A stretch of DNA of 64,000 nt from Aselliscus stoliczkanus (lineage: Eukaryota; Chordata; Mammalia; Chiroptera; Hipposideridae). The position numbers and the translations under genes were made by a program. The notes beneath the pieces were generated by a model. That model worked only from the letters and a program-made list of their open reading frames with translations. It was not told the DNA's origin and searched no databases. Positions 50,145 through 61,040 of this stretch are shown piece after piece. The stretch spans positions 53,854,771 through 53,918,770 of the forward strand of contig CM066737.1 in assembly GCA_033961575.1 (NCBI GenBank), written 5' to 3'. Each line of letters opens with the position of its first letter. Position 1 is the first letter of the stretch.

Positions 50145-50690
50145 CAGAACTCCGAAAACATTTATCCATAAAGATAAATGTATTCCAGTATTCATTGCAG
50201 ATTTATTTATAGTGGCCAAGACTTGGAGACAGCCAAAGTGTCCTTCAATAGATGATTGGATAAAGAAGATATGATATATATACACAATGGAATACTACTC
50301 TGCCATAAGATGAAATAGTGCCATTCATGACAACATGGATGGATCCTGAGATTATTATGCTAAGCGAAATAAGTCAGAAAAAGTCAAGAACCATATGATT
50401 TCACCAATATGTTGGATATAAAACTGAAAGCAATAAAGGAACAAGACAAACAAAAGAAGATATAAAAACGCATAGATATAGACAATAGTCTAGTGGTTAC
50501 CAGAGGGTAAAGGGGGAGGGGTGGTGGTAGATGGGGGTAAACAGGATCAAATATATGGTGATGGAAGGAGAACTGACTCTGGGTGGTGAACACACAATGT
50601 AATATATAGATGATGTATTACAGAATTGTACACTTGCAACCTATGTAACTTTACTAACAATTGTCACTCCAACAAATTTTAATTAAAAAA
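50145..50690 (+). mobile_element. LINE-1 3' end
   Basis: Sense ORF2 end and 3'UTR finishing 'aacaaattttaattaaaaa'. Confidence 0.88.
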
Positions 50691-50811
50691 AAAATAGTAC
50701 ACTTGAAGGAATATGTTACCAAAGAAACAAATTGATAAGTATAAGTTTGTTTATATTTACTTTCACTTTGGTGATACCACAGTATTATTCTAAAGTTGGG
50801 ACCAATATTTT

Positions 50812-50913
50812 TTTTTTTAGAGGGCAATGTCACTGGCCCTCATATGTGGGATCCGAACTGGGGCCTCAGGTGTCCCAAGCCAGCACTTAACCACCGCGCC
50901 AGTCGGCCAGCCC
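50812..50913 (-). mobile_element. Short SINE
   Basis: Antisense short SINE with the target-site duplication 'ggaccaatattttt' at 50799 and 50915. Lies about 210 bp from a RADX exon donor. Confidence 0.92.
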
Positions 50914-51122
50914 AGGACCAATATTTTTGTCAAGGGCCTAAGCTAATATAAATGAAAACCAGCAACAAAAATAGGTAGCTATATACCTACTCAAATTACT
51001 TATATTATGCTTGTGGCAGGCATGACACAAAAAAAATGTAGAATCAAACAATAATCTGTATGTAACAGTGTTCCATGAAGATTTCATTAATACTACTATG
51101 AATAATAACTAAAGCAACATAC

Positions 51123-51196
51123 GTTGGAAGATGCTTGGCATGCCTGGTTTATTTCCTCTTGTTTGTACAGAAGTTTCTAGCTGAGGAACAGGAACT
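51123..51196 (-). CDS. RADX: RADX short internal exon
   Basis: Encodes VPVPQLETSVQTRGNKPGMP then SIFQ plus one base. The acceptor has two AGs in tandem (tgtAGAG); only the first keeps the frame. Donor 'gtatgt'. It precedes a 26-kb intron. Confidence 0.9.
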
Positions 51197-51689
51197 CTAC
51201 AAAAGATGAAAAAAAAAAAGGATAACCAATAGTAATAAAAAGGGTATATGATACCAAATTGAACGAAAGAGATGAATTGCTTCCATTCAGAATTTATAGT
51301 AATTTAATAAATTTAGAAAATATATGTTTAGTTTCTTAAATTGATATATTAAACATTTAAGAAAAATACTTCCAAATTATGAACACTTATCTATACATAA
51401 CATAATTCAAATACTGCAATAGGTTTAAATATTCTTTTAAGTACTATTGCACAAAAGGAAGTACTCAACTTTATTAAATATCAACTAAATATATAAATAT
51501 ATATACACACAATCACACTCACTAACACGTGTTGCATGTAGTTTACTCTCTATGATAGGAATTTAAAAATTAGTTCAATAGTTTATTTTCATGTTTGCTT
51601 TATTCAAATATTCTGGAAAACTAGAAAAACTATCTGGCCTAACTCTTCACCCTCATTCCAGAGTTTTTTATAAGTCTCATGCTACTTCA

Positions 51690-51970
51690 AATCGTCATGC
51701 TTTTCATTCTGAGTGGAACAACCCTATACCTCCTTTCATTTGCCTATAAGAAGCCATCCTTGATCTCTAGTCAAGGCTCACTGCTTCTTGTATATGCTCT
51801 CAGCACCACGACTAAACTTCTATCAGCATTCATCACACTGTATTGAAATTCCAGGTTTATCAGTTTGTCTCTTCCACCCGATTCTTCTATAAGCTCTACA
51901 AAAGTATAGACTTTATTTATTTTTCTATCTCCAAATAATAACTGCTGTTTATTGAACTGAAATGAATGGA
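51690..51970 (+). repeat. L2-like 3' end
   Basis: Contains 'ataagctctacaaaagtatagact', then 'taataactgctgtttattga', resembling the L2 3' end. Diverged. Confidence 0.5.
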
Positions 51971-52779
51971 AAAGAAAGGAAGCATCTTATTTTGAAGCTG
52001 AGGAGAAACCTGCTTTCATAAAGAAAGATTTCCATCTTATGGGCTTTTAGCATACTTCTGTGGTGAGTTTTTTCTATTGATGTATTCCAAAACTAAAACC
52101 ATAAAATAAAACGGAAGTGTCATATTGTCGAATGCCACCTAATATTGCTCAACTTATTTTATCAATGGATGTCTCTTGTAATAGTAGTATTCTTCATTTT
52201 ACTAGTGAGCTATTAATGAACTAAAATGAAGTAGCTTTCACACGAAGGAAGAATTCATCCATTTAATTGTAGAACTCAAACAAATAAAAACATATTTTAT
52301 AGCTGTAGTTTTAATTTTTTTCAATTATTGAAAACATGACAGTTCTAGAACTTAGGAAACTGAAAAAAAAATCAATTCTGAGAGAAATGTAAATAATAAA
52401 AATAGTTAATTATATGTATTTTTAGATCCTTAAACAGCATGCTTGTATTTTTTAATACATGTGATTATAATTTTTTCATCTGAAATGAATGAGAAAAAAT
52501 AGTTTTTCAAACACTAGGAGCACCACTATATATTGTACAGAATTTTGAAAAGTGCCTTAGGAGATTTTTATTGGAATATGTAATCATTCATTTGTATGAC
52601 TTAAATGTCTTAAAGGTGCTAAATGACAGAACTGGAGTATACAATGTGTAAAGGTATCAACTGAGAAAACTGAAAAAAGAGAGATTAAAAAATGAAAAGA
52701 TAAAAAGTATAGAAGAATAACTGAGGATAGAAAGGGATGAGAGGGCTTAAAGAAGAGAAGATAAAGATGCATATGGTGG

Positions 52780-53980
52780 GTAGTGGCTGAAAGAGTTTTG
52801 AGATGCATAATAGAAAAAGCCTTGACTACCTGAAGAGAATATTGATAGAAATATGGATTTTGAAGGAGAATCTGTTGAGGTCTCAGAAAGTAAAGAAGAA
52901 AGCTGTAGACAAAGCTTCTGTTGTCTTAGAGAATACACATATTGTCATGAAAAGAATATTGCTAAAAATATGGCTGTAAAAAGTGTTTCTGGTGAGGTCT
53001 CAGCAGAAATGAAGAATGTGCTATTGGAAACTGGATGGAAGGTGATCCTTAGTATAAAGTAGCAGAGGACTTGGCTGAATTTTGTTCTGTTGGATGGAAA
53101 GTGAAACTTGTATGCAATAAACTTCTAAGCAATGTATTGAAGGTACAACCTGGTTTCTGCTTGCTGCTTACAGTAAAATATGAGAGACTTTAAAAATAAA
53201 TTATTAAGTAAAATGGAACCAGGTCTTCAATACTTGGGAAATTCTCAACCTATTCATATTGCAAAAAATGAGAAAGTTTGCTCTGGAGAAAACACGAAGC
53301 GTGTTGTTGGATAACCATTTGCCCAAGAGATTAGGTTTGTGACTTGTGGATCTAATCGACCATCTCTATAGACATGCTACTAGCTTAGGCTGAAAGGGAC
53401 ACAGGTGGGATGGAATGAAGAAAGGAAATGAGCCAATAGAGATATCAAGCTGTGATCATGTGTTATCCTTAAAAAAAAACAAAGAATGATCCAGAGGTTG
53501 TGGCCCTTTCCTCAGTTCCAGAAGGCAGGGCCATCTCCTCAATTCCAAAGTGCAGGGCCACCACTCAGTGCCACGGGGATGGGGATGTCATCTTGGAGGG
53601 CCCAGAGGACATAGTATCATGCCAGAAAGAATAAGTCTGAAATCTTAAAAATCAAATGGAATTGGCCCTACTAGGTTTCAGATTTATTTGTGACCCATGA
53701 TCCCTTTTATCCTTCCAATTTCTCCCTTTTGGAATGCCTGGTCCAACACTGCATTTTAGACAGATAATGTGTCTAGTTTCACAGGTGCAGATGTGGAAAA
53801 GAATTTTACCCCAGAATGAATCACCCTGCTTCTCATTCATACATGATTTAGATGATATTTAGATATTTGGACTTAGAGTTGATGTTGGTATGGGTTAAAA
53901 ATTTGTGGGACAGTGTGATGGGGTAAATGTATTTTGCAAGTGAGAAAGAAATTAAACTTTAAAGGAGAGAGGACAGATTG
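52780..53980 (+). mobile_element. MaLR (ERVL-MaLR) internal region remnant
   Basis: The block directly precedes an MLT1-like LTR in the same orientation and has the wording I associate with MaLR internal sequence. It holds one short open frame (52853-53062) and no recognisable retroviral gene. Ancient, inactive endogenous retrovirus-like remnant; no 5' LTR identified. Confidence 0.65.
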
Positions 53981-54326
53981 TTACGGGTTGAATTATGTCC
54001 CCACCGCGTATCAACATGACTTCAAATATGTAAGCAATTATATCTTCAGGGATCCTCATAATGTGACATTATTTGTAAATAAGGTCATGGAAGATGTAAT
54101 TGGTTAAGATAAGACTGGAGTAGTCCAGTATTACAGAGTGGGTCCCTAATCCAATATGGCTGGTGTCCTTACAAAAAGGGGTAATTTAGATACAGATGTG
54201 CCAACAGGGAGAATGCCATGTGAAGATGAAGGCAGAGATTGGGGTAATGCTTCTATAAGCTAAGAAATGTCAAAGATTGCCAGTAAACCACCAGAAACCA
54301 TGGGAGAGGCATGGAACACATTCTAT

Positions 54327-55404
54327 GAGGTGTGATCAAACAATACGGTGAATGTTTAAACACAAAAAGATTTTATAGTAAAAGACACATTGCCATTAAT
54401 TCCCCTCAAAATACTCCCTCTCAATTCGAACACATTTATCCCATTGTTCTTGCGAGTTTCTGAAGCAGTTCTGGAGGTCCTCTTTCACGAGTGTCTTCAG
54501 TTGTGCCATTGTGGCTGCCTCGATGTCCTAATCGATTCAAAACATTTACTTTCCATCATCATTTTGACTCGGGAAGAGCCAGAAGTTGTACAGTGCAAGA
54601 TCCAGTGAATAAGGTTGATGAAGATATACCTTAATGTTTGTTTTTTTTTCAGCTGAGCCATCCTGCCACCTGTTGCAGCTCAGTGGCAGCTCAGCTCGGG
54701 CTGGGCATTGGACTGCTGTTGCTCAGAGCTCAGCTCACACTCTTGAGCAAGCTCTTAACCAACTGAGCCACTTGGCCGGCCTTCCTTAATGTTTTGATTT
54801 GACAGAAATTGCTGTACCAGAAGCCATGTGTGACATGGATCTTTTTCAGTGTGATCATAAAATATAGTGAATGCTGCTGCTGAGTGCCATCCAATGGAAA
54901 AGCAGGGATCTTTAATAAGGAAAAGTGGCACATCAAACCTTAGTCACAGTGTGTGACAAGTTTCAACTTGTTGAGTGCAGTCAGTAGGGTGGGTGTGAGC
55001 TACAGCTGAGAGAAGATGTGTTTTAACATGTGCCGTAAATCATTCTCCATCATGACAATGCTCCGTGTCACACATTGCTTCTTGTATATGGCAATTTCTG
55101 TGAAATGAAAACATTACAGTGTGTCCTCATCCACCTTATTTACCGGATATGGCACAATGTGACTTCTGCCTCCTCCGCAGAGTCAGTATGATTCAGGACA
55201 TTGAAGCAGACACGACAGTGTAACTGAAGACTCACGAAAGAGGACTTCAAGAACTGCTTCAGAAAGTGGCACAAATGGTGAGATAAGTGTATTCAAAGCA
55301 AGGGGGAGTATTTTGAGGAGGATTAATGGTAATGTGTCTTTTACTGTAATACATATTTTTAATTTAAACATTCACAGTATTTTTTTCTTCACACCATTAC
55401 AGTC
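54327..55404. mobile_element. Fold-back mariner with duplicated transposase 3' ends
   Basis: The left arm (54350-54535, minus strand) and right arm (55195-55355, plus strand) both carry the same transposase C-terminal sequence in opposite orientation, ending outward in 'caccgtattg'/'cacagtatt'-type termini. Between them lie an inserted SINE (54650-54782) and a plus-strand catalytic region (54985-55190, 'atgacaatgctccgtgtcac'). The transposase is not intact on either strand. Confidence 0.8.
54650..54782 (-). mobile_element. Dimer-type SINE in the fold-back mariner
   Basis: One head plus the start of a second and an A-rich tail, as at 48890. 'ccttaatgttt' flanks both sides. Confidence 0.8.
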
Positions 55405-55566
55405 TCACTAGGAACTCATCCTGCAGATACCCTGATCTCAGATTTTGGCAGCCCTAGAAAACTAAAATGGCTTCTAGTACAATCGCTCATTTTACAGGGT
55501 AGAAACAAACGGAAAAAAGAAGAAAATAATAATTTGCTATGCACAGAATTAATACAAATGACTTAC

Positions 55567-55742
55567 AGATTGGCACATTGGCCCTGCACAATCCTTTTTT
55601 TCTTGGCAGGGCTCAAACTTGTATATGTACTTTGAGAACACTGAGAACTCATAGGACCATCATTTTGGTGCTGTTTACCATTTATATCTTGACACTGACT
55701 TTCTCTTTCAGCTGCCTGGGATGTCGATGGTCGGTTACCATT
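55567..55742 (-). CDS. RADX: RADX internal exon, disordered linker
   Basis: Encodes 58 residues rich in Ser, Gln, Asn and Lys, starting NGNRPSTSQAAERES and ending KKKRIVQGQCANL across the junction. It keeps the same start as human but differs strongly after the first dozen residues, as expected for a disordered linker between folded domains. Acceptor 'tttttag', donor 'gtaagt'. Confidence 0.9.
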
Positions 55743-56227
55743 CTAAAAACAAAAAATTAGAGAAAACATTTTAAGCTTATTCATAAATATTATTTTTTTC
55801 TTAAAAGTCTACAATTTTGTTTATCCATTTTTCATAATCTTAAGAGTTATGACAAAATGTTGTAACCATAATACTGCTTTTATAAAGATGATTTATCCAA
55901 ATCCATCTGCTATTAAAATACTTTTAAAAGGAAGATAAAAATCCCTCTTATATTAGAATAGCTTAAAGGTTGGATTAGATGCATATTTCCATATGGATAG
56001 TAATCCTAGAAATAATTTTTAAAAGATAAACTCATGGAAAAAATTAACTTGTCTTGACTGTGCCTAGATTTCAGAAGTAGCATCTTCTACTAGAGCATGC
56101 ATTTTACAAGAGTCATTGCTAACTCATAGAACCTGGGTAAGACTGCCATGCCAGAGATAGAGGTAAAAACTTCCTGTGGAAGTGTTCCTATAATTTTGGC
56201 CTTGACAAAAGGTAGGAATAGAATATA

Positions 56228-56584
56228 CGGGCATACCTCATTTCATTGTATCTCACTTTATTGTGCTTCGCAGATATTTCATTTTTTTTACAAAATGAAT
56301 GTTTGTGGCAACCCTGTGTTGAGCAGCAAGTCTATTGGCACCATTTTCCCAGCTGGCTCAGATGATGGTTAGAATTTTTAGCAATGAAGTATTTTTAATT
56401 AAGTTACGTGTATTGCTTTTTAGATATAATGCTATTACACACTTAATAGTCTATAATATAGTGCAAATATAACTTTTATATGCACTGGGAAACCAAAAAA
56501 ATTCACGTGATTTGCTTTATTGTGGTATTCACTTTATTGCTGTGGTCTGGAACCAAACCTGCAATACATCCAAGGTATGACTGT
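56228..56584 (+). mobile_element. Tigger1-type DNA transposon, internally deleted
   Basis: The left end 'gggcatacctcatttcattg' and right end 'tgcaatacatccaaggtatg' are the pogo/Tigger inverted ends, and internal 'gatgatggttagaattttt' matches Tigger1 as I remember it. Confidence 0.85.
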
Positions 56585-56930
56585 AATCATATATACCGCC
56601 TGGGAATTTAAATAATGACAATCATGATAAGTTCAAACTATGCAGAAAGCAAAAACAAGATACTGTGTTTTGAGGGCCTATCAGAGGTTGGGACCTTAAG
56701 CCCAGCCTACTCCAAAATAAATGACAGAAAAAGGAAACAAACAAAAAACAATAATGATTTTTTTTTCTCTTAGGCTGGGAAAGGGGTGTGGTCTAATAGA
56801 TTTTTGGGGGGCATGTTTTCTTATTAAAAACAAAAAAAGAATGTTTAAATAAAAACACAATGAACAAGGTACCAATTGTAATTATGATCACAGTGCTTTC
56901 AGAGATACACTATTAACTCTGGCACCATAC

Positions 56931-57091
56931 CCGAAGTGTTTCTGATGCTGAGGTACTTTCAGTTGCACTGCTATGGGGGATATACTTTATAACGGTAATT
57001 ATTCCCTGAATTGCAATGCGCTTTTGTTCCCTATACTGCAAGTCTTCAATCTCCTTCCTCACTTCACTTATAGCTGTCAAGAGCGACTCAA
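56931..57091 (-). CDS. RADX: RADX internal exon, helical segment
   Basis: Encodes [20 protein letters not shown] then [18 protein letters not shown] and SASETLR. The first half is a charged amphipathic helix and the second a hydrophobic strand-like stretch. Ends in phase 0. Acceptor 'tttgcag', donor 'gtatgg'. Confidence 0.94.
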
Positions 57092-58072
57092 CTGCAAAAG
57101 AGTAATTCCAAGAAAATTGTAAGTTTTAAAGAACTGAAATGATAAAAATAAGAATTAGATTTGCAATGTAATTCCACAATATGAAATTATAAACTTGCTA
57201 CATAACATAAATTTGTGAGATTTTATGTTTATATTTGGCATACCCTATGTAATTTCTGTACAATAGGCAAAACATATTTTTCAGGTAAATTGTGATAGTC
57301 TTCTAGTCTGGAATTTTAATTTGAAACAGAAATTTTGCATACTGAATGTAATTTATATATATTTCAGACTATAAAGTCTTGCCAAGTCACTGCATAGAAA
57401 CACACATATTAATATTTTTAAACATATACTACATATTGATGGCATCATAAAGTACAAGAGGATGTTAATATTTAGTTTCTCTTTTTCCCCCCAAAGCCAT
57501 GCAATTATCCCATGGCTTTTTAAAAAGAATATACCTATGTTAAAATTTTCAGCTGTCATATCTTAAATGTACTAAATTAAATTAATTTTAGGCCTCCCAT
57601 CAGAACTTATTCTGTATCTTGTTTATTTTGGTGTCATTTTTATTTAAAGGTAGCACTCAATTGTGTTATATCCAATATATATCACTCTACAAAAGCAGCG
57701 TAATACAGTTTTCAGTATCTTGATATCAGATTTCCAGTGTCTCCATTGGTATCTTTAATTTCTCTATGTAATGTCATAGGAGTTGAAATCTACTAAGGTC
57801 ACACTGGATCTCAATTATATTTAATCAAGACATTATTTCTAGTTAGTCATTGTCTATGTTCTTTCTCCTAGTCTAACAAAATAAAAATATTAACCTTTAG
57901 GAGGTATGACATGTTTTAAGTCCTCATAAAGACACAATTATTATGAGTAAGTGGTGCTACACTTTGACTTACTCCCCTAAAATAAAAGAATAAAGATGAC
58001 TAACTGATATAGCATATACCATACACATAGCATACAAACATATCACAAAAAAATTAGCAATTACATTAGTAC

Positions 58073-58237
58073 CTTTAAGAGAACTTCTATACTTTGAAAA
58101 TGTCTCTGGCACTGGTGGATAGGGGTAATATCCACCAATAACAGAATTCTTCTCTTCCCCAGAATCAGTCTTTGTTTTAATCCACTGAATAAAATTTTTT
58201 ACCTTGGTATCATTGGCACACAGCTGGCCTCTATGAC
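58073..58237 (-). CDS. RADX: RADX internal exon
   Basis: Encodes [19 protein letters not shown], then [18 protein letters not shown], and ends SSLK plus one base. The proline/tyrosine-rich [11 protein letters not shown] is very conserved in my memory of the family. Acceptor 'aaaaag', donor 'gtacta'. The aspartate/asparagine-rich start is the most variable part. Confidence 0.94.
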
Positions 58238-59385
58238 CTTTTTGCAAGAAGATTAAAGTGTAAAAAAGAAAAAAAAGAGAAAGAAAAAAAAACAATCACT
58301 GTAATAAACTGCATGGACATTTGTATAAAAACAGTTTAATATTAAAACAGTTTCTTATGTCACCAAGAAAAGAAGTCAAATTCACTTATTCTCTATGTAG
58401 CAAATAATTATACTTAATATGCATATAAAATTATCAGAGAGTAAACAAATCTTAAGAACAAAATCAGACATATTAGAGTTTAAGAGGACTAAACTGTAGC
58501 TGTCTACAGGATACCCAAAAGCCTTAAAAAAATCAACTATTAATGTGGAATTTTTCTAACTATCCAAATGGTTGGCATTTTCTTAAAAAATTGATTTTTA
58601 AATCATGTATTATCTAGAAGGTATGGTATCATATATGAACTAAATTGCCTATCATTATAGCTCAACATTTAAGTTCATGTTCTTAAAACATACTTAAAAG
58701 TGATATTTACATCTCATGTTATTAATATATATTTATGTCTTATATTATTAATACTTATAAAATGAGGTATTGACAAAGATGTGTGTTATACACTTCCTAG
58801 GACTCTTCTTTTGACAAATTTCCTAATTACCTATATGGTAGCATTTTAGTAAATACATCATTTCACACCATTCCCTCACTCATCTGGAAACTTGTATCTT
58901 TATTGTTTTCACATCCATTATCAAAGACAATAGAGAAAAATAATGTACTTAGAGAACAAGTAGTGAAACTCTTCTCTTCTTACTATATAAGTAAAATGTG
59001 ATATTCCAGGGCTAAAATTTGATGCACATTTCTGTTTGATTTAGAATTTAAAAATATTATTAATTGAATCCATATTGTCATATAGCTCCTGACTGTTTTC
59101 AATGAAGCAATTTATGATTATTTACCTTATATCAAGCAGGAAATAAAGTTAGCCAAAGGATATAAACATAATTCTCCAGTAAGTCACAAAATTATTGCTT
59201 CAATCATAAATAATCTAGAAGCAGCACATTTCATAGGCTAAATATTCTTTGTTAAAATATTATTATAGTGATAAATGAGGTCAAGTAAAGCTATCTTGTG
59301 GTTGAATGTTATAATATAAAAGTTAATTTAATGAAGAGAAAATATATTACATTTCCAATAAAGTATATACAAAGAAATTGCTCAC

Positions 59386-59490
59386 CAGTAATAAACACGC
59401 AACTCTCATTTGTCGTGGTGAGGTAAAGCAGTTTAGGTACTTGAGTATCATTTCTGACAACTTTCAACTGGGTACACATGAAATATGTCA
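59386..59490 (-). CDS. RADX: RADX internal exon
   Basis: Encodes [14 protein letters not shown] and then [18 protein letters not shown], ending in the first base of a glycine codon. Acceptor 'tctacag', donor 'gtgagc'. Continues the OB-like domain. Confidence 0.93.
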
Positions 59491-59559
59491 CTGTAGAAAA
59501 TGGAAACACTTATGAAATTACTCCTGCATTTCAAAGAAGACATACCAAGATCAGGATCT

Positions 59560-59705
59560 AACACAGTGCTCCTCAAACTTTAATAAACGTAGGAATCACC
59601 TAAGACAATTGTTAAAATGCAAATTAAGATTCAGTAGTTTTAGGGTGGGGCTTGAGATTCTCTATTTCTAACAGGCTCTTAGGTGATACTAGTGCTGCCA
59701 GTCCC
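59560..59705 (+). mobile_element. MER5-like hAT remnant
   Basis: Starts 'cagtgctcctcaaacttt' with 'aggaatcaccta', and a mirrored 'aggtgatactagtgctgcc' at the end. Confidence 0.65.
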
Positions 59706-59865
59706 TTGATCACACTTGGAACAAGGATTTAACACTTACCTTTTCCTTTAGATAAAGGATCTAACACTTATTTTTCCTTTAGAAAAAAAAAAGCAAGTAC
59801 AATAGCTGTACCTAACTGAAGTCACTGCTTGCTGCATAGTTGAAGCGTGCAAGAGTCTTTTTTTT

Positions 59866-59962
59866 TGTAGGGCAGTGTCACTGGCCCTCATATGTGGGAC
59901 CTGAACCGGGGCCACTGGCTTCCCAGGCCAATGCTTAACCACTGAGCCACTCGGCAAGCCCA
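59866..59962 (-). mobile_element. Short SINE
   Basis: Antisense short SINE with target duplication 'caagagtcttt' at about 59849 and 59963. Confidence 0.9.
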
Positions 59963-60571
59963 CAAGAGTCTTTCTAATGGGGCACACCAGTGAATGTGAA
60001 CAGTTATTTCCTACAGAGAAAGGAGCTTAGTTTCTCCATGATGTTTTCACTCATTAACCCAATCTAACACTGATCCCTGAGTTACTCTGACTCTTTCCAC
60101 CAGATAGGGCTATACAGTATTAATTTGAATTTGTTTATGCAAGTGTTTTACATGTGTTGATCTTAATTAGATTTTAAGCCTCAACGACAGAGCTTATATC
60201 ACCTATTCTTTTCTGTGCACTTTGTTAACCAACTTGATAGACTAAAAGGAATCCCTGAAAATAAGATTATAATGTCTTCAGACTTCAACTATTTCCAAGA
60301 GCTATCGTTTTTAATTATCTATCAGGTTATTTGAGAAAATTAATTAATACAACAATTCTTAAAAATTTTAACTCATTACATGCCAAAGACAGTTATGGTC
60401 TTACAAACTAGGAAATGAAGAAATAAATGTAAATATTTGTAATCTCAAAATAACAGTAAATTCTCATTTAAGAATAAATATTTCCCTAGAGCATGATAAT
60501 AACTATAAATTCATTTCCTATCTCTCATATTTACTAGATCTTTATTTTTAGCAATTAAATCCAAATCCATT

Positions 60572-60670
60572 TTTTTTGAGGGCAGTGTCATTGGTCTTCA
60601 TATGTGGGACCCGAACCGGGACCACTGGCTTCCCAAGCCAGCGCTTAACCACCGCGCCACTCGGCCGGAC
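60572..60670 (-). mobile_element. Short SINE
   Basis: Antisense short SINE near consensus. 'atttttagcaattaaa' flanks it at 60543 and 60672. Confidence 0.92.
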
Positions 60671-60864
60671 CTATTTTTAGCAATTAAAAAAGGGGAAATC
60701 TATTCAAATGACTAAGAATAATTCTCTTAATTTATATCACTTTTCCTTTACTTCAAAAACTGTAAAAATAACATGAGTATTCATGGTTAAAAATGTCAAT
60801 ATAGGAATATTATCAAAAATCTCTAATTTTAATTTCATGATTGTTAAAAATTAGACATTCAGAT

Positions 60865-61040
60865 CCAACACTTTCTAGCTGCTTGACACCTAGGGGATTA
60901 CTTAATCCTTCTGGACCTTTGTTTCCTCACCTGTAAATTTGTAAAAACATCAGCTCTTTAAAAGGTATCTGGGAGTACAAAATGAGATAACATGTATGAG
61001 CATCTAGTACATAGTAAATACTCAATATTAGTTTCCCTTA
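60865..61040 (+). repeat. MIR
   Basis: Contains 'ctagctgcttgacacctagg', 'cctttgtttcctcacctgt' and 'catagtaaatactcaat' in MIR order. Confidence 0.8.

Larger units (their letters stand above)
24746..51122 (-). other. RADX: Giant RADX intron, mostly LINE-1
   Basis: No exon was found inside. From 25556 to 50690 it is dominated by L1 segments with nested SINEs and DNA transposons, described separately. Pieces where I see nothing identifiable: 24746-25540, 27040-27420, 28035-28900, 29310-29980 and 49310-50140. Confidence 0.85.
53981..55480 (+). mobile_element. MLT1-like MaLR 3' LTR split by a mariner
   Basis: Left part 53981-54326 begins 'tgttacgggttgaattatgt' and includes 'ccaatatggctggtgtcc'. 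Right part 55405-55480 has 'gatctcagattttggcagcc'. The two parts are continuous if the mariner between them is removed. Confidence 0.75.

Noticed and set aside
52853..53062. 69-codon acidic frame as a small protein gene
   Set aside because: It lies in a MaLR internal remnant next to its LTR, has no supporting features, and other frames are equally broken.
4441..60670. tRNA genes at the SINE heads
   Set aside because: The heads have A/B boxes and a hairpin but no complete cloverleaf with acceptor stem, and all are followed by SINE bodies and poly(A).
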